Shown here: positions 53,591 to 62,010 of the stretch, piece by piece
How the letters are laid out: each line of letters starts with the position of its first letter
Numbering within the stretch: the stretch's first letter is position 1
Assembly: GCA_963808775.1 (NCBI GenBank)
Contig: CAWEGR010000007.1
Span: 186,001 to 250,000, forward strand
Origin: JACVRW01 sp963808775
Lineage (GTDB): Bacteria; Actinomycetota; Thermoleophilia; Solirubrobacterales; Thermoleophilaceae
Length of the DNA: 64,000 nucleotides
Direction of reading: 5' to 3'
Position numbers and translations under genes: made by a program
Notes under the pieces: generated by a model
What the model was told of the DNA's origin: nothing
What the model saw: only the letters and a program-made list of their open reading frames with translations
The model's database searches: none

Positions 53591-54985
53591 TCAGGATTCC
53601 TCACCCTCGCTGCGCACCGAGGCGCCGGGCTCGCGGTAGATGCTGCTGAAGCGCGGATAGCGGGGCTGGAAGCTCAGGGTGATCTCGCCGATCGGGCCGT
53701 TGCGGTGCTTCGCGAAGATCACGTCCGCCTCGCCCATGCGCTCGGACTCGCGGTCGTAGTACTCCTCGCGGTAGACGAACATGACGACGTCGGCGTCCTG
53801 CTCGACCTGCCCGCTCTCGCGCAGGTCGGAGAGCATCGGAATGGGCGGATTGCGCGACTCGACGGCGCGCGAGAGCTGCGAGACCGCGATCACGGGGATC
53901 TCGAGCTCGCGAGCCAGGATCTTGAGCCCGCGGCTGATCTGGCCGACCTGCTCGACACGGCTGTCGGCGCGCCCGTCCGGGCGGATGAGCTGGAGGTAGT
54001 CGACGATCAGCAGGCCGAGCCCGTCGTTGCGCGCGTGCAGCCTGCGCGCCTTGGCGCGCATCTCGAGCACGCCGATGTCGCTCGAGTCGTCGATGAAGAT
54101 CGGCGAGCGCGCGAGCGTCTCGACAGCGCGCAGGACCTTCGGCCAGCGATCCGCCTTGACGCGCCCCTTGCGCAGCTCGTCGCTCGACACCTTGGCCTGC
54201 GAGGCGATGAAGCGGTGCGCGAGCTCCGTCTCGGACATCTCGAGAGAGAACAGCGCGACCGACCTGCCGTGCTTGATGGCGGCGTTCTCGGCGATGTTGG
54301 TGGCGAGGGTCGACTTGCCCATCGATGGCCTCGCCGCCACGATGATCAGGTTGCCCGGCTGGAAGCCGCCGGTCAGGTCGTCGATGTCCTGGAACCCGGA
54401 GGGCGTTCCGGTCAGGCCGATGTCCTTGCGCGAGAGCTCCTCGAGCTTGTCGATCTCCTCGTGGAGAACGGCCTCGATGGTGCGCATCTCGGCCATGCCG
54501 CCGTCGTGGCCGATCTTGAAGAGCACGGACTCCGCGCGTTCGATCAGCTCGCGCGCCTCGCCGCGGTGGCCGAGGACGTCGTCCTGAATGTTGCGGGTGG
54601 CCGCGAGGATGCTGCGCAGCAGCGAGTGCTCCTTGACGATGCGCGCGTAGTCGAGCACCGCGCCCACGGCCGGGACGACCGTCGGAAGCGATGCCACGAA
54701 CGTCTCCCCGCCGGCCTTCTCGAGCTCGTTCGAGCGCCGGAGCTCCTCCGACACCGTGAGGGCGTCGACGGCCTCGGGCGCGGCCTTCTCCTTCAGGCGG
54801 ATCATCGCCCCGAAGATGAGCTGGTGGCGCGGCCTGTAGAAGTCGTGCGGTCGCAGCCCCACCTCGAGCAGCACGCCGTCGAGCGCCTGCTCGGTCAGCA
54901 GGATCGCCCCGAGCACGGACGCCTCGGCCTCCTCGTTGTGAGGCGGAACGCCGCCCGCGGCCTCGGGCGGTACGGCGACGGCCAC
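53591..54985 (-). CDS. dnaB: Replicative DNA helicase DnaB
   Basis: Hexameric helicase that unwinds DNA at the fork. The N-terminal domain opens PPHNEEAEASVLGAILL. The RecA-like motor has LIIVAARPSMGKSTLATNIA (Walker A), SLEMSETELAHRFIASQAKV and LLIVDYLQLI (Walker B). The C-terminal VSQLSRAVESRNPPIPMLSD and DVVMFVYREEYY complete the family features. 464 aa, no intein. The GTG start is eight bases after rplI. Confidence 0.96.
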   Translation of the reverse strand: MAVAVPPEAAGGVPPHNEEAEASVLGAILLTEQALDGVLLEVGLRPHDFYRPRHQLIFGAMIRLKEKAAPEAVDALTVSEELRRSNELEKAGGETFVASLPTVVPAVGAVLDYARIVKEHSLLRSILAATRNIQDDVLGHRGEARELIERAESVLFKIGHDGGMAEMRTIEAVLHEEIDKLEELSRKDIGLTGTPSGFQDIDDLTGGFQPGNLIIVAARPSMGKSTLATNIAENAAIKHGRSVALFSLEMSETELAHRFIASQAKVSSDELRKGRVKADRWPKVLRAVETLARSPIFIDDSSDIGVLEMRAKARRLHARNDGLGLLIVDYLQLIRPDGRADSRVEQVGQISRGLKILARELEIPVIAVSQLSRAVESRNPPIPMLSDLRESGQVEQDADVVMFVYREEYYDRESERMGEADVIFAKHRNGPIGEITLSFQPRYPRFSSIYREPGASVRSEGEES

Positions 54986-54993
54986 CGGGGCGG

Positions 54994-55446
54994 CTAGGCC
55001 TGCGGAGTCACGATGGTCTTGATCTCCGCCGTGACGCCGTCCGCGACCTCGACGGTGACCATGTGAGTGCCCGTCGTCCTGATGGGCTCCTCGAGCGCCA
55101 CGCGGCGCTTGTCCAGGCGGACGCTCCGGGCCTGCCGGACCGCGTCGACGATCTCCTGCGAGGTGACCGAGCCGAACAGCCGGCCGTCGTCACCCGCCTG
55201 ATGGGAGATGGTCAAGACGGTCTTGCGCAGCAGCGCCGCGGTCTCCTCGGCCTTTGCCGCAGCCTCGGTCGCGGCGCGCTCCGCCGCATCGCGGCGTCGC
55301 TGCGACTCCGCGATCGCCGCCGGCGTGGCCGGCTGGGCGATCTTGCGCGGCGCCAGGTAGTTGCGCAGGTAGCCGGGCGAGACGTCGATCACGTCGCCGC
55401 GCTCGCCGAGCTGGTCCACGTCCCTGAGAAGAATCGCCTGAGCCAT
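54994..55446 (-). CDS. rplI: 50S ribosomal protein L9
   Basis: 150 aa. The N-terminal rRNA-binding domain is MAQAILLRDVDQLGERGDVI, with VSPGYLRNYLAPRKIAQPAT as the L9 signature. A long central helix (SQRRRDAAERAATEAAAKAE) joins the C-terminal domain GRLFGSVTSQEIVDAVRQ. Placed between rpsR and dnaB as in many bacteria. Confidence 0.97.
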   Translation of the reverse strand: MAQAILLRDVDQLGERGDVIDVSPGYLRNYLAPRKIAQPATPAAIAESQRRRDAAERAATEAAAKAEETAALLRKTVLTISHQAGDDGRLFGSVTSQEIVDAVRQARSVRLDKRRVALEEPIRTTGTHMVTVEVADGVTAEIKTIVTPQA

Positions 55447-55481
55447 GGTCTTCCGTCCTTACCGGGATCGGCGAGCTGGGC

Positions 55482-55769
55482 TCACCGGTCCGAGACGTAG
55501 GGGAGGAGGCCCAGCTCGCGCGCCCGCTTGACCGCGGTCGCGAGCTGGGACTGGTGGCGGCGGCACGCGCCGGTCACGCGCGACGAGCGGATCTTGCCCT
55601 TGTCGCTGATCACGCGTCGCAGACCGGCGAGGTCCTTGTAGTCGACGATGTCGACCTTGTCCTTGCAGAACGGGCAGGACTTGCGGCGCCCGCCTCCCGG
55701 CGCGCCCTTGCCGCGACCACGACGCCTGTCGCGCGTCGCGGTGCTCGTCCCTCCACGCTGCTTCGCCAC
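55482..55769 (-). CDS. rpsR: 30S ribosomal protein S18
   Basis: 95 aa. The S18 core VDIVDYKDLAGLRRVISDKG and SSRVTGACRRHQSQLATAVK is clear. CPFC plus the later Cys/His in GACRRHQ suggest the zinc-binding (C+) form. The N-terminal 30 residues are a basic Gly/Arg extension. Transcribed with ssb and rplI. Confidence 0.97.
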   Translation of the reverse strand: MAKQRGGTSTATRDRRRGRGKGAPGGGRRKSCPFCKDKVDIVDYKDLAGLRRVISDKGKIRSSRVTGACRRHQSQLATAVKRARELGLLPYVSDR

Positions 55770-55804
55770 TTGACCTTCTCCTGCGCCTTACGCCTCTCGG
55801 GGTC

Positions 55805-56263
55805 TCAGAACGGAATGTCGTCGTCCGATCCCCCGGCACCGCTTGCGGGTGCCTGCGCGAAGTCCTGGGTATCCGCCGGGACGTCGCTCTGCGGCGTGAA
55901 ACGGCCGCCGTTCTCGCTGCCCTCACGGGAGCCGAGGAACTGGACAGAGTCGGCAATGATATCTACCGACTGCCGCTTCTGGCCGTCCTGCGTCTGGTAC
56001 TCGCGCCACTCGAGCCGGCCGTCGATCGCGACGGGACGGCCCTTCGAGAGGTAGTTCGCGCAGTTTTCGCCCTGCGCGCCCCAGACGGTGACGTCGAAGT
56101 AGTTGGGCTTCTCGCCCCACTCGCCCGTCTGCGGATCCTTCTTGCGCGTGTTGACGGCGACGCGGAGGCTGCACACCGCCATGCCGCTGTTCGTGTGGCG
56201 CAGCTCGGGATCCCGGGTCAGGTTTCCCGTGATGCACACCCTGTTCAGATTGACTCCTGCCAT
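55805..56263 (-). CDS. ssb: Single-stranded DNA-binding protein
   Basis: 152 aa, OB-fold at residues 1-110: LNRVCITGNLTRDPELRHTN, FDVTVWGAQGENCANYLSKG and GRLEWREYQTQDGQKRQSVD. The C-terminal tail ends in SGAGGSDDDIPF, the acidic tip that recruits repair and replication proteins. Standard member of the rpsF-ssb-rpsR cluster. Confidence 0.96.
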   Translation of the reverse strand: MAGVNLNRVCITGNLTRDPELRHTNSGMAVCSLRVAVNTRKKDPQTGEWGEKPNYFDVTVWGAQGENCANYLSKGRPVAIDGRLEWREYQTQDGQKRQSVDIIADSVQFLGSREGSENGGRFTPQSDVPADTQDFAQAPASGAGGSDDDIPF

Positions 56264-56276
56264 GACCTGCTCCTTT

Positions 56277-56592
56277 CTACTGACACCTTTGCTTGAACTC
56301 CGTCGCCCGACAAGGGGCGAAGCTGACCGACAGGCCGTCGTCCGTGGAATTTGGGCGAGTTCCGTGGCCCGCGACCTGCGTGAGGGTCATGCGCTTCCGC
56401 CGCATCGAGACCGGTGAGGCGGCGAGGAGGTGCCGGGCGGCGTCCCTCGCCTTCTCACGGCGAGCCACGTTCCTGACCGTCTTCACGCAGACGCTTGCGC
56501 GCTCGGCGATCTCGGCCACGGGCTTCACCCCGCGCGTGGAGCTCGAGTATCAGGGCGTCCCGACTGTTGGCCGCAGTGGCTTGCGTTGCCAT
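56277..56592 (-). CDS. Helix-turn-helix protein between rpsF and ssb (frameshifted)
   Basis: Two frames combine into one small protein of about 104 aa. MATQATAANSRDALILELHA starts at ATG 56592. After removing one G from a GGGG near 56533-56536 it continues VKPVAEIAERASVCVKTVRN, VARREKARDAARHLLAAS. ALILELHA plus PVAEIAERASVCVKTVRNVA is a helix-turn-helix like those of resolvases and small regulators. A shorter form from GTG 56528 needs no correction. An inverted repeat lies 40 bases upstream. An extra gene in this operon position is unusual. Function unknown. Confidence 0.5.
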
Positions 56593-56631
56593 CCCGCTGT
56601 CAAGGCGAGGGCCGAGAAAACTCGCCCCCGC

Positions 56632-56648
56632 GGTTCGTTGACCGAACC
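56632..56648. promoter_or_regulatory. Inverted repeat GGTTCG-N5-CGAACC
   Basis: Six-bp perfect arms in the gap between rpsF and the helix-turn-helix gene. The same arms with a 4-base spacer occur upstream of parA and near gyrB. It may be an operator of the neighbouring regulator; a second stem, GGCGG-ATAGA-CCGCC (about 56667-56681), lies beside it and may end the rpsF message. Confidence 0.35.
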
Positions 56649-56692
56649 ACTCATCGTCCCAGGGCGGGCGGATAGACCGCCGGGAGAATGGC

Positions 56693-57109
56693 CTACTCGG
56701 CCGCGTCGTCTTCCGACGGCGGCGCGTCGGCCGCGGCACGGGCCGCGACGCGCGTGTCGGTCGCCTCGCGCTCGTCGCGGCGGCGCGGGGCGGCCTGCTC
56801 GGGCGCGGGCGGCACGGGCTGGCCCGGCTTCGCCTTGATGATGCGGAAGCGCAGCACGCCGTCGAGGATCCGCAGGCGCCTGTTCAGCTGCTCGAGCAGG
56901 GCGTTGTCGCCCTCGAACTGGTAGAGCCGGTAGTCGGCCTCGGGCCGGTGGTCGATCTCGTACGCCATGCGGCGCTGGCCCCAGTCGTAGGAGCCGACGA
57001 GCGTGCCGCCGGAGCCGATCAGCGATTCCGCCTCGTTCACGGCGGCGGTGCGCCGCTCCTCCGGGGCGTTCGGATCGACGAGCAGCATGAGGTCGTAGAG
57101 GCCTGCCAT
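56693..57109 (-). CDS. rpsF: 30S ribosomal protein S6
   Basis: 138 aa from ATG 57109: MAGLYDLMLLVDPNAPEERR, GSYDWGQRRMAYEIDHRPEA and YRLYQFEGDNALLEQLNRRL are S6 hallmarks. The C-terminal 40 residues are a charged Ala/Asp/Glu tail, longer than the minimal S6, as in other actinobacteria. First gene of the replication/ribosome operon. The frame stays open upstream to 58828 but that is a shadow of the glycosyltransferase gene. Confidence 0.96.
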   Translation of the reverse strand: MAGLYDLMLLVDPNAPEERRTAAVNEAESLIGSGGTLVGSYDWGQRRMAYEIDHRPEADYRLYQFEGDNALLEQLNRRLRILDGVLRFRIIKAKPGQPVPPAPEQAAPRRRDEREATDTRVAARAAADAPPSEDDAAE

Positions 57110-57184
57110 TGCGACGCCGCAGGTTAGCAGCGGGTTTCCGGCGATCCGGGGGCGAACCCGGGGCGCGGCGGCCTTCCAGGAGCA

Positions 57185-57607
57185 GTGGAGGAGCGGTGGC
57201 GGGCAGGCGGCGCCGCGGCGCTGCTGCGCCGCGTGCGGTGGGGCAACCTGGGACGGCTGGCCTGCCTGGCCGCCGCCGTCTGTCTCCTGCTGCCGCGCGG
57301 CGACGGTGTCGCGCTCGAGGGAATCGGGTGGTCCGCGCCGCCGGTGCAGGTGCGAGCGGAGCCGGAGGCGACGGTCGACGGGGTGACGACGGAGAGGGAG
57401 CGGACTCGCGTCAGGAGGCGGAAGCGCGGGCCGCAGGGGCGGGAGCGGGCGCCCGCTCGAAGGGCAGCGAGAGAGAGAAGCGCGACGAGGGCCACGAGGC
57501 GCGCGCCACCGCGGCCAGAATCGCCCGCAACGCCGCCGGTCTACACCGCGCCCGCGCCCGTCCCGCCGCCCCGGAGCGCCGAGTTCACCCCCGATCCGGG
57601 CTGGTGA
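57185..57607 (+). CDS. Hypothetical single-pass membrane protein
   Basis: 140 aa on the strand opposite its neighbours. LLRRVRWGNLGRLACLAAAV and CLLLPRG give one membrane helix preceded by basic residues. The rest is Arg/Pro-rich and disordered, ending in a Pro-rich tail (PVYTAPAPVPPPRSAEFTPD). No family is recognised. It fills the otherwise empty gap between rpsF and the GT20 gene, and starts 76 bases from rpsF, so the two would be divergently transcribed. Confidence 0.5.
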   Translation: MEERWRAGGAAALLRRVRWGNLGRLACLAAAVCLLLPRGDGVALEGIGWSAPPVQVRAEPEATVDGVTTERERTRVRRRKRGPQGRERAPARRAARERSATRATRRAPPRPESPATPPVYTAPAPVPPPRSAEFTPDPGW

Positions 57608-57660
57608 CCCGCCTGAAATCTGCCTCTCGCGGGGCTCTCGCCCACCCCGCAGCACCGCGC

Positions 57661-59124
57661 TCAGCCGCCGACCGGGGCCCGGCCGTGCCGCTTGGCCTCG
57701 ATGTCGGCGATCTGGTCGTCGACCCAGTGGCCGGGGTCTCTCCGCGTGACGATCCGCTTGAGGCCCTGCGCTCGCCACGAGCGCTCCTCCGCCGACATCG
57801 TCAGCGCGCGGTGGATCGCGTCCGCCTGCTCCTGGACGTCGAAGGGGTTCACGGACAGCGCGAAGTCCGCGAGCTCCTCGTGGGCACCGGTGTTCTCCGA
57901 GAGCAGCGAGACGCCGTTGCGCTCGTTGACGAGCGGCCCCTCCTTGGCGATCAGGTTCATCCCGTCGAACATCGCGTTGACCATCAGGAGGTCGTAGTGC
58001 TTGTAGGCCGCGATCGCCTCCTCGAGGTTCTCGCGCAGGCGCAGCTCGATCGGCATCCAGTCCGTGGTGCCGTGGCGGTGGTTGACGACCGCCACCAGCG
58101 CCTCGATGCGCTCGAGGTACTCCGCGTACTCGGGCACGTCCTGGCGCGAGGGGATCAGGTGGGCGATGAACGTCACCTGCTCGGCGAACTCGGGGTGCTG
58201 CTCGAGGAACAGGTCGAACGCCGTGAAGCCGCGCAGCACGTTCTTCGACAGGTCGGCCCGGTCCACGCGCAGGATCAGGTGCTCGCGGCGCCGGCGCAGG
58301 ATCTCCCGCTCGAACTCGTGCACCGCCGGCCGCTGGGCCGTCTTGTGGAAGGTCTCGGCCGAGATCGGCAGCGGGTACGAGCGCACCCAGACGTCGCGGC
58401 CCTCGAAGTGCACGACGCCGGCCTCCTCGTCGACCTCGAGGTCGAACAGCTCGCGGCAGCAGACGAGGAAGTTGCGCCGGTAGGAGCGCGTGTGGAAGGC
58501 GATGATGTCGTTCGAGAGGATGCCCTCGTAGAGGTCCTCGCGCATGTCCGACGGCAGCACGCGCCACGAGTCGGGCTGGGTCCACGGGATGTGGACGAAG
58601 TGATGCAGGAACAGGTCGGGGCGCTCGCGGCGGATGTACTTCGGCGCCGTGTACAGGTGGTAGTCGTGGAGCATCACGACGGCGTCGTCCTTGCCCTCGA
58701 CCTCGTCGAGGACGGCGCGGGCGAGGTCCTGGTTCACCACGCAGTAGCCGCTCTCGTAGGACTCGACCTCGTGGCGGCGGATGTCGGGCGCGTTCGAGAG
58801 GTCCCAGAGGTAGTGCTGGATGAACCACAGCATCGGGTTCGCGACCACGTTGTAGAAGCGGTCGTAGGCGTCCGCGTCGCTCGTGACGAGCCGGATCCGG
58901 TAGGTGTCGCCGTCGAGCTCCACCTCGAAGGACTCGCCGCCGTGCTGCTCCGAGACGATGGCGTCGTCGTCGCTCATCGCGGAGGCGATCCAGACGGCGT
59001 CGCGGTGGTGGACGAGCCCCTGCAGCGCCGTCACGAGCCCGCCGCCGCCGCGCTTCGCCTCCCCGTTCTCGAACGTCGCGGGGCCGCGGTTCGACACGAG
59101 CAGGATCGGCACCCCCTGGGTCAT
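57661..59124 (-). CDS. GT20 glycosyltransferase, trehalose-6-phosphate synthase-like
   Basis: 487 aa GT-B enzyme of family GT20 (OtsA-like). ILLVSNRGPATFENGEAKRG is the sugar-phosphate loop, VVMLHDYHLYTAPKYIRRER and LHHFVHIPWTQPDSWRVLPS are the family motifs, and MVNAMFDGMNLIAKEGPLVN with NTGAHEELADFALSVNPFD bind the nucleotide sugar. Sequence around the N-terminus differs from classical OtsA, so a related product such as glucosylglycerol phosphate cannot be excluded. ATGA overlap with the TreT-like gene links the two. Confidence 0.82.
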   Translation of the reverse strand: MTQGVPILLVSNRGPATFENGEAKRGGGGLVTALQGLVHHRDAVWIASAMSDDDAIVSEQHGGESFEVELDGDTYRIRLVTSDADAYDRFYNVVANPMLWFIQHYLWDLSNAPDIRRHEVESYESGYCVVNQDLARAVLDEVEGKDDAVVMLHDYHLYTAPKYIRRERPDLFLHHFVHIPWTQPDSWRVLPSDMREDLYEGILSNDIIAFHTRSYRRNFLVCCRELFDLEVDEEAGVVHFEGRDVWVRSYPLPISAETFHKTAQRPAVHEFEREILRRRREHLILRVDRADLSKNVLRGFTAFDLFLEQHPEFAEQVTFIAHLIPSRQDVPEYAEYLERIEALVAVVNHRHGTTDWMPIELRLRENLEEAIAAYKHYDLLMVNAMFDGMNLIAKEGPLVNERNGVSLLSENTGAHEELADFALSVNPFDVQEQADAIHRALTMSAEERSWRAQGLKRIVTRRDPGHWVDDQIADIEAKRHGRAPVGG

Positions 59125-60361
59125 CGCGTGTCCCTGAACAGCTTCAGCCAGTCGCGCAGCAGCCGGGGCGTGAGGAAGTGCTTGCGCACGTGCTCCTTGC
59201 CGCGCCTGCCGAGCTGCTTGCCGAGGTCGGGCTCGCGCAGGATCCGCAGCGAGCGGTCGGCGCACTCCTCGGGCGAGGAGACGAGAAAGCCCGTCTGCCC
59301 GTCCTCGACCTGAAGCGGTATGCCGCCCACGTCCCCGCCGATGAACGGGCGGCCCTTCCAGAGCGCCTCCGAGACCGTCAGGCCGAAGCCCTCCCTGGTC
59401 GACTTCTGGATCACGACGTCGGCCTGCGACTGGAAGGCGTTCACCTCGATCGCCCCGACGTTGTTGAAGTTGTTGAGGATGTGCACGTCAGGGTCGCCGT
59501 CCGCGTGGGCCATCGTCGAGTTGAAGAACTCCCAGCCCTCGGGGTCGTCCGTGGCCATCGAGCCGATCAGCGCGAGCTGGGTCTCGGGCATGTCCTCCTT
59601 GACGAGACGGTACGCGTCGATCACCCCGATCGGGTCCTTCCAGGGGTCAAAGCGCGACACCTGGCACATCAGCGGGCGGTCCACGTCGATTCCGAACTGG
59701 TCGCACACGAAGGCGGCGTCCTCGGGCGACAGGGCCATGTTCTTCGGCGACAGCGGGTCGATAGCCGGGCGGGCAGATGCGAACGCCGTCGCGTCGCGCC
59801 GTCGATCGCCGCAGGCACGTACTGCTCGAGGTGCCAGACCGAGGCGTCGTAATCCTTGACGAGCGGAACGATCCGCTCGATCGCGTCCGGGTTGGGCGTG
59901 GAGAGGTCGATGTGGCAGCGCCAGACCCACGTCTTCGCCTTGCCCGGGACGAGCCGCTTGACGCCGGCGGGCTGCGGATCGTGCACGATGATCACGTCCC
60001 AGCCGTCCGTGATCTCCGCGGCGTTCATCTCGTTGTAGCGGTCGTAGACCTCCCACTCCTCCTCGGAGAGCGAGTCGGGATTGCCCTGCAGCGCGTTGTG
60101 GAGGCGCTTCGTCGCGTTGTAGAACTCCTCGCGGCCGAGCATCACCTGCCACTCGGCCTGGATGCCCGCGTCGTTCATCAGCGGGATCAGCGTGTAGAGG
60201 ATCTCGGAGACGCCGCCGCCGAACGCGGTTGCCGACAGATGCAGCACCCGAAGGCCCTCAAGGCCCTCGGCCAGCTCGCGGATCTCCTCGACGAGCGGGC
60301 GGCCGACGAGATGGGTGTAGTCGGCAAGGCCTTTTTGGCCTACGGAGACGGGCTGGAGCAC
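59121..60361 (-). CDS. Trehalose synthase (TreT-like), frameshifted
   Basis: GT4-family enzyme resembling trehalose glycosyltransferring synthase (NDP-glucose plus glucose). The start GTG 60361 reads LQPVSVGQKGLADYTHLVG, then LHLSATAFGGGVSEILYTLI and VIIVHDPQPAGVKRL. After YVPAAIDGAT the frame breaks at about 59770-59800, with VRICPP in a third frame, so two indels are likely (one an extra C). The C-terminal half (LMCQVSRFDPWKDPIGVIDA, KSTREGFGLTVSEALWKGRP) is intact. Joined length about 413 aa is normal. Confidence 0.83.
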
Positions 60362-60370
60362 GCGGCCAGA

Positions 60371-60772
60371 CTATCCGCCGGAGGGCGCCAGGTACTTGGA
60401 GAGGCGGGTGCGCCCGGAGCCGAACTCGGCGTCGTCCACGGTCGCCTCGATGATCGCCCTGCTCAGCTCCTGCTCGCCGCTCGACGAGGTCCCCACCGGG
60501 CCCTCGAGGCTCATCTCGAGCCTGTCGTCCTCGAGGCGGAACGAGAAGCTCAGGCGCGTCTCGTCGTCGATCGGGCGGGTCTCGTCGACGAAGTCGTTCG
60601 CCGCCTCGGTGATCGCGAGCTTGAGGTCCGCCACCTCCTCCGGCGAGAGCGAGGTCAGCCGGCACACCGCCGAGAGGGCAAGGCGCGCCAGCACGAGGTA
60701 ATCGGGACGCGCCGGGATCGTCAGAGAGACGTCGCGGCTGTCGGTTGCGTGCGCCGCATCCACGAATCGCAC
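60371..60772 (-). CDS. RsbW-like anti-sigma ATPase/kinase
   Basis: 133-aa GHKL-fold protein: IPARPDYLVLARLALSAVCR, then the N-box-like ADLKLAITEAANDFVDE and a short C-terminal half (LSRAIIEATVDDAEFG). This is the anti-sigma-B/RsbW layout (serine kinase of STAS proteins), although the usual G-rich ATP loop is not clear. A STAS protein is encoded at 39997-40356. It lies 44 bases from htrA and nine bases ahead of the TreT-like gene on the same strand. Confidence 0.75.
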   Translation of the reverse strand: MRFVDAAHATDSRDVSLTIPARPDYLVLARLALSAVCRLTSLSPEEVADLKLAITEAANDFVDETRPIDDETRLSFSFRLEDDRLEMSLEGPVGTSSSGEQELSRAIIEATVDDAEFGSGRTRLSKYLAPSGG

Positions 60773-60815
60773 CCTACCCGGAATGTTGCGAAAGCGACCC
60801 TGGAAACCGGGTTGC

Positions 60816-62010
60816 CTACGGCGTCGCGCCGGCGGGTCGCTCGCCCAGCTCGACCTCGACCTCGCGGCTGTCGCCGTCGCGGACCACGGTCAGCGTGACC
60901 GCGTCGCCTGCGCCCATCTCGCTGATCACGTCGGATAGGTCGCGCTCGCGCGTCAGCGGCGTGCCGTTCACCTCGACGATCACGTCGCCGCCTGTCGCGA
61001 TGTCGGTCTGGCCCTGGAAGTCGATCGTCTCGTTGCCGGCCTCGAGGCCCTCGTCCTCCGCCGGGCTGCCCGGCTCGACCTCCTGGACGAGCGCGCCGGC
61101 CTCCGCGTCGATGCCGAGCCGCTCGGCGAGCTGCGGCCAGAGGATCATCGTCGACACTCCGAGGTAGCCGTAGTCGACCTTGCCGTCGCGGCGGAGCTCG
61201 CGCAGCGAGCGGCGCACGAAGTCGACCGGGATCGCGAAGCCGACGCCCTCGCCGCCGCCCGACTCGGACTTGATCTGGGCGTTCACGCCGATCACGCGAC
61301 CCGCGGCGTCGAGCAGCGGGCCTCCGGAGTTGCCGGGGTTGATGGCGGCGTCCGTCTGGATCGCGTCGCCGATGCCGAAGCGGGTCAGCGAGGCGATGTT
61401 GCGGTCGATCGCGGACACGACGCCGATCGACAGCGACTGCCGCTCGCCGAACGGGCTGCCGATCGCCGCGACCGGCTCGCCCACGTCGATGGAGTTCGTC
61501 CGCCCGAGGCTCAGCGGCGTCAGCGACAGTCCGTCGGGATCGATCTTCAGGAGCGCCACGTCCGCGTTCAGGTCGACGCCCACGATCTCGGCGGGCACGC
61601 GGTTGCCGTCCGCGAACTCGATGAAGACGCGGTCGGCGCGCTCGGAGTTGTCCGTCTCCGACGTGACCACGTGGGCGTTCGTGGCGATGTAGCCGCTGCC
61701 CGTCGAGCACGAAGCCGGAGCCCTGGCCGCCGCCCCCGCCACCCGGCTCGAGCACGTTCGGGGTCCCGCCGAAGATCGACAGGATCGTGACCACGCCGGG
61801 CGCGAGGCGGTCGTAGATCTGGGCCGGGTTGAAGCCGCCCTCCTCGCCGAGCCCCTCGACCACCTCGACGCGGGTGGTGGTGACCTCGCGGGTGTCGGGC
61901 GCGGCGGCGGCCTCGCCGCCGGCCTCGCCGCCGGCGTCGTCGTCGTCGGCGCAGGCCACCGCTCCCCCCGCGAGTGCGAGGGCGGCCAGCAGGGCGCCGA
62001 TGCGCCTCAC
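60816..62010 (-). CDS. HtrA/DegP-type serine protease (one frameshift)
   Basis: Exported trypsin-like protease with a C-terminal PDZ domain. The N-terminus is a lipoprotein signal (ALLAALALAGGAVACADDDD, lipobox Cys). After GQGSGFVLDG the frame breaks at about 61700 (one G too many); one frame over it continues SGYIATNAHVVTS (catalytic His), LNADVALLKIDPDG (Asp) and AAINPGNSGGPLLDAAGRVI (Ser). PDZ region: YLGVSTMILW to VIVEVNGTPLTRERDLSDVI. GTGA overlap with the histidine kinase suggests one envelope-stress operon. Joined length about 397 aa. Confidence 0.9.
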
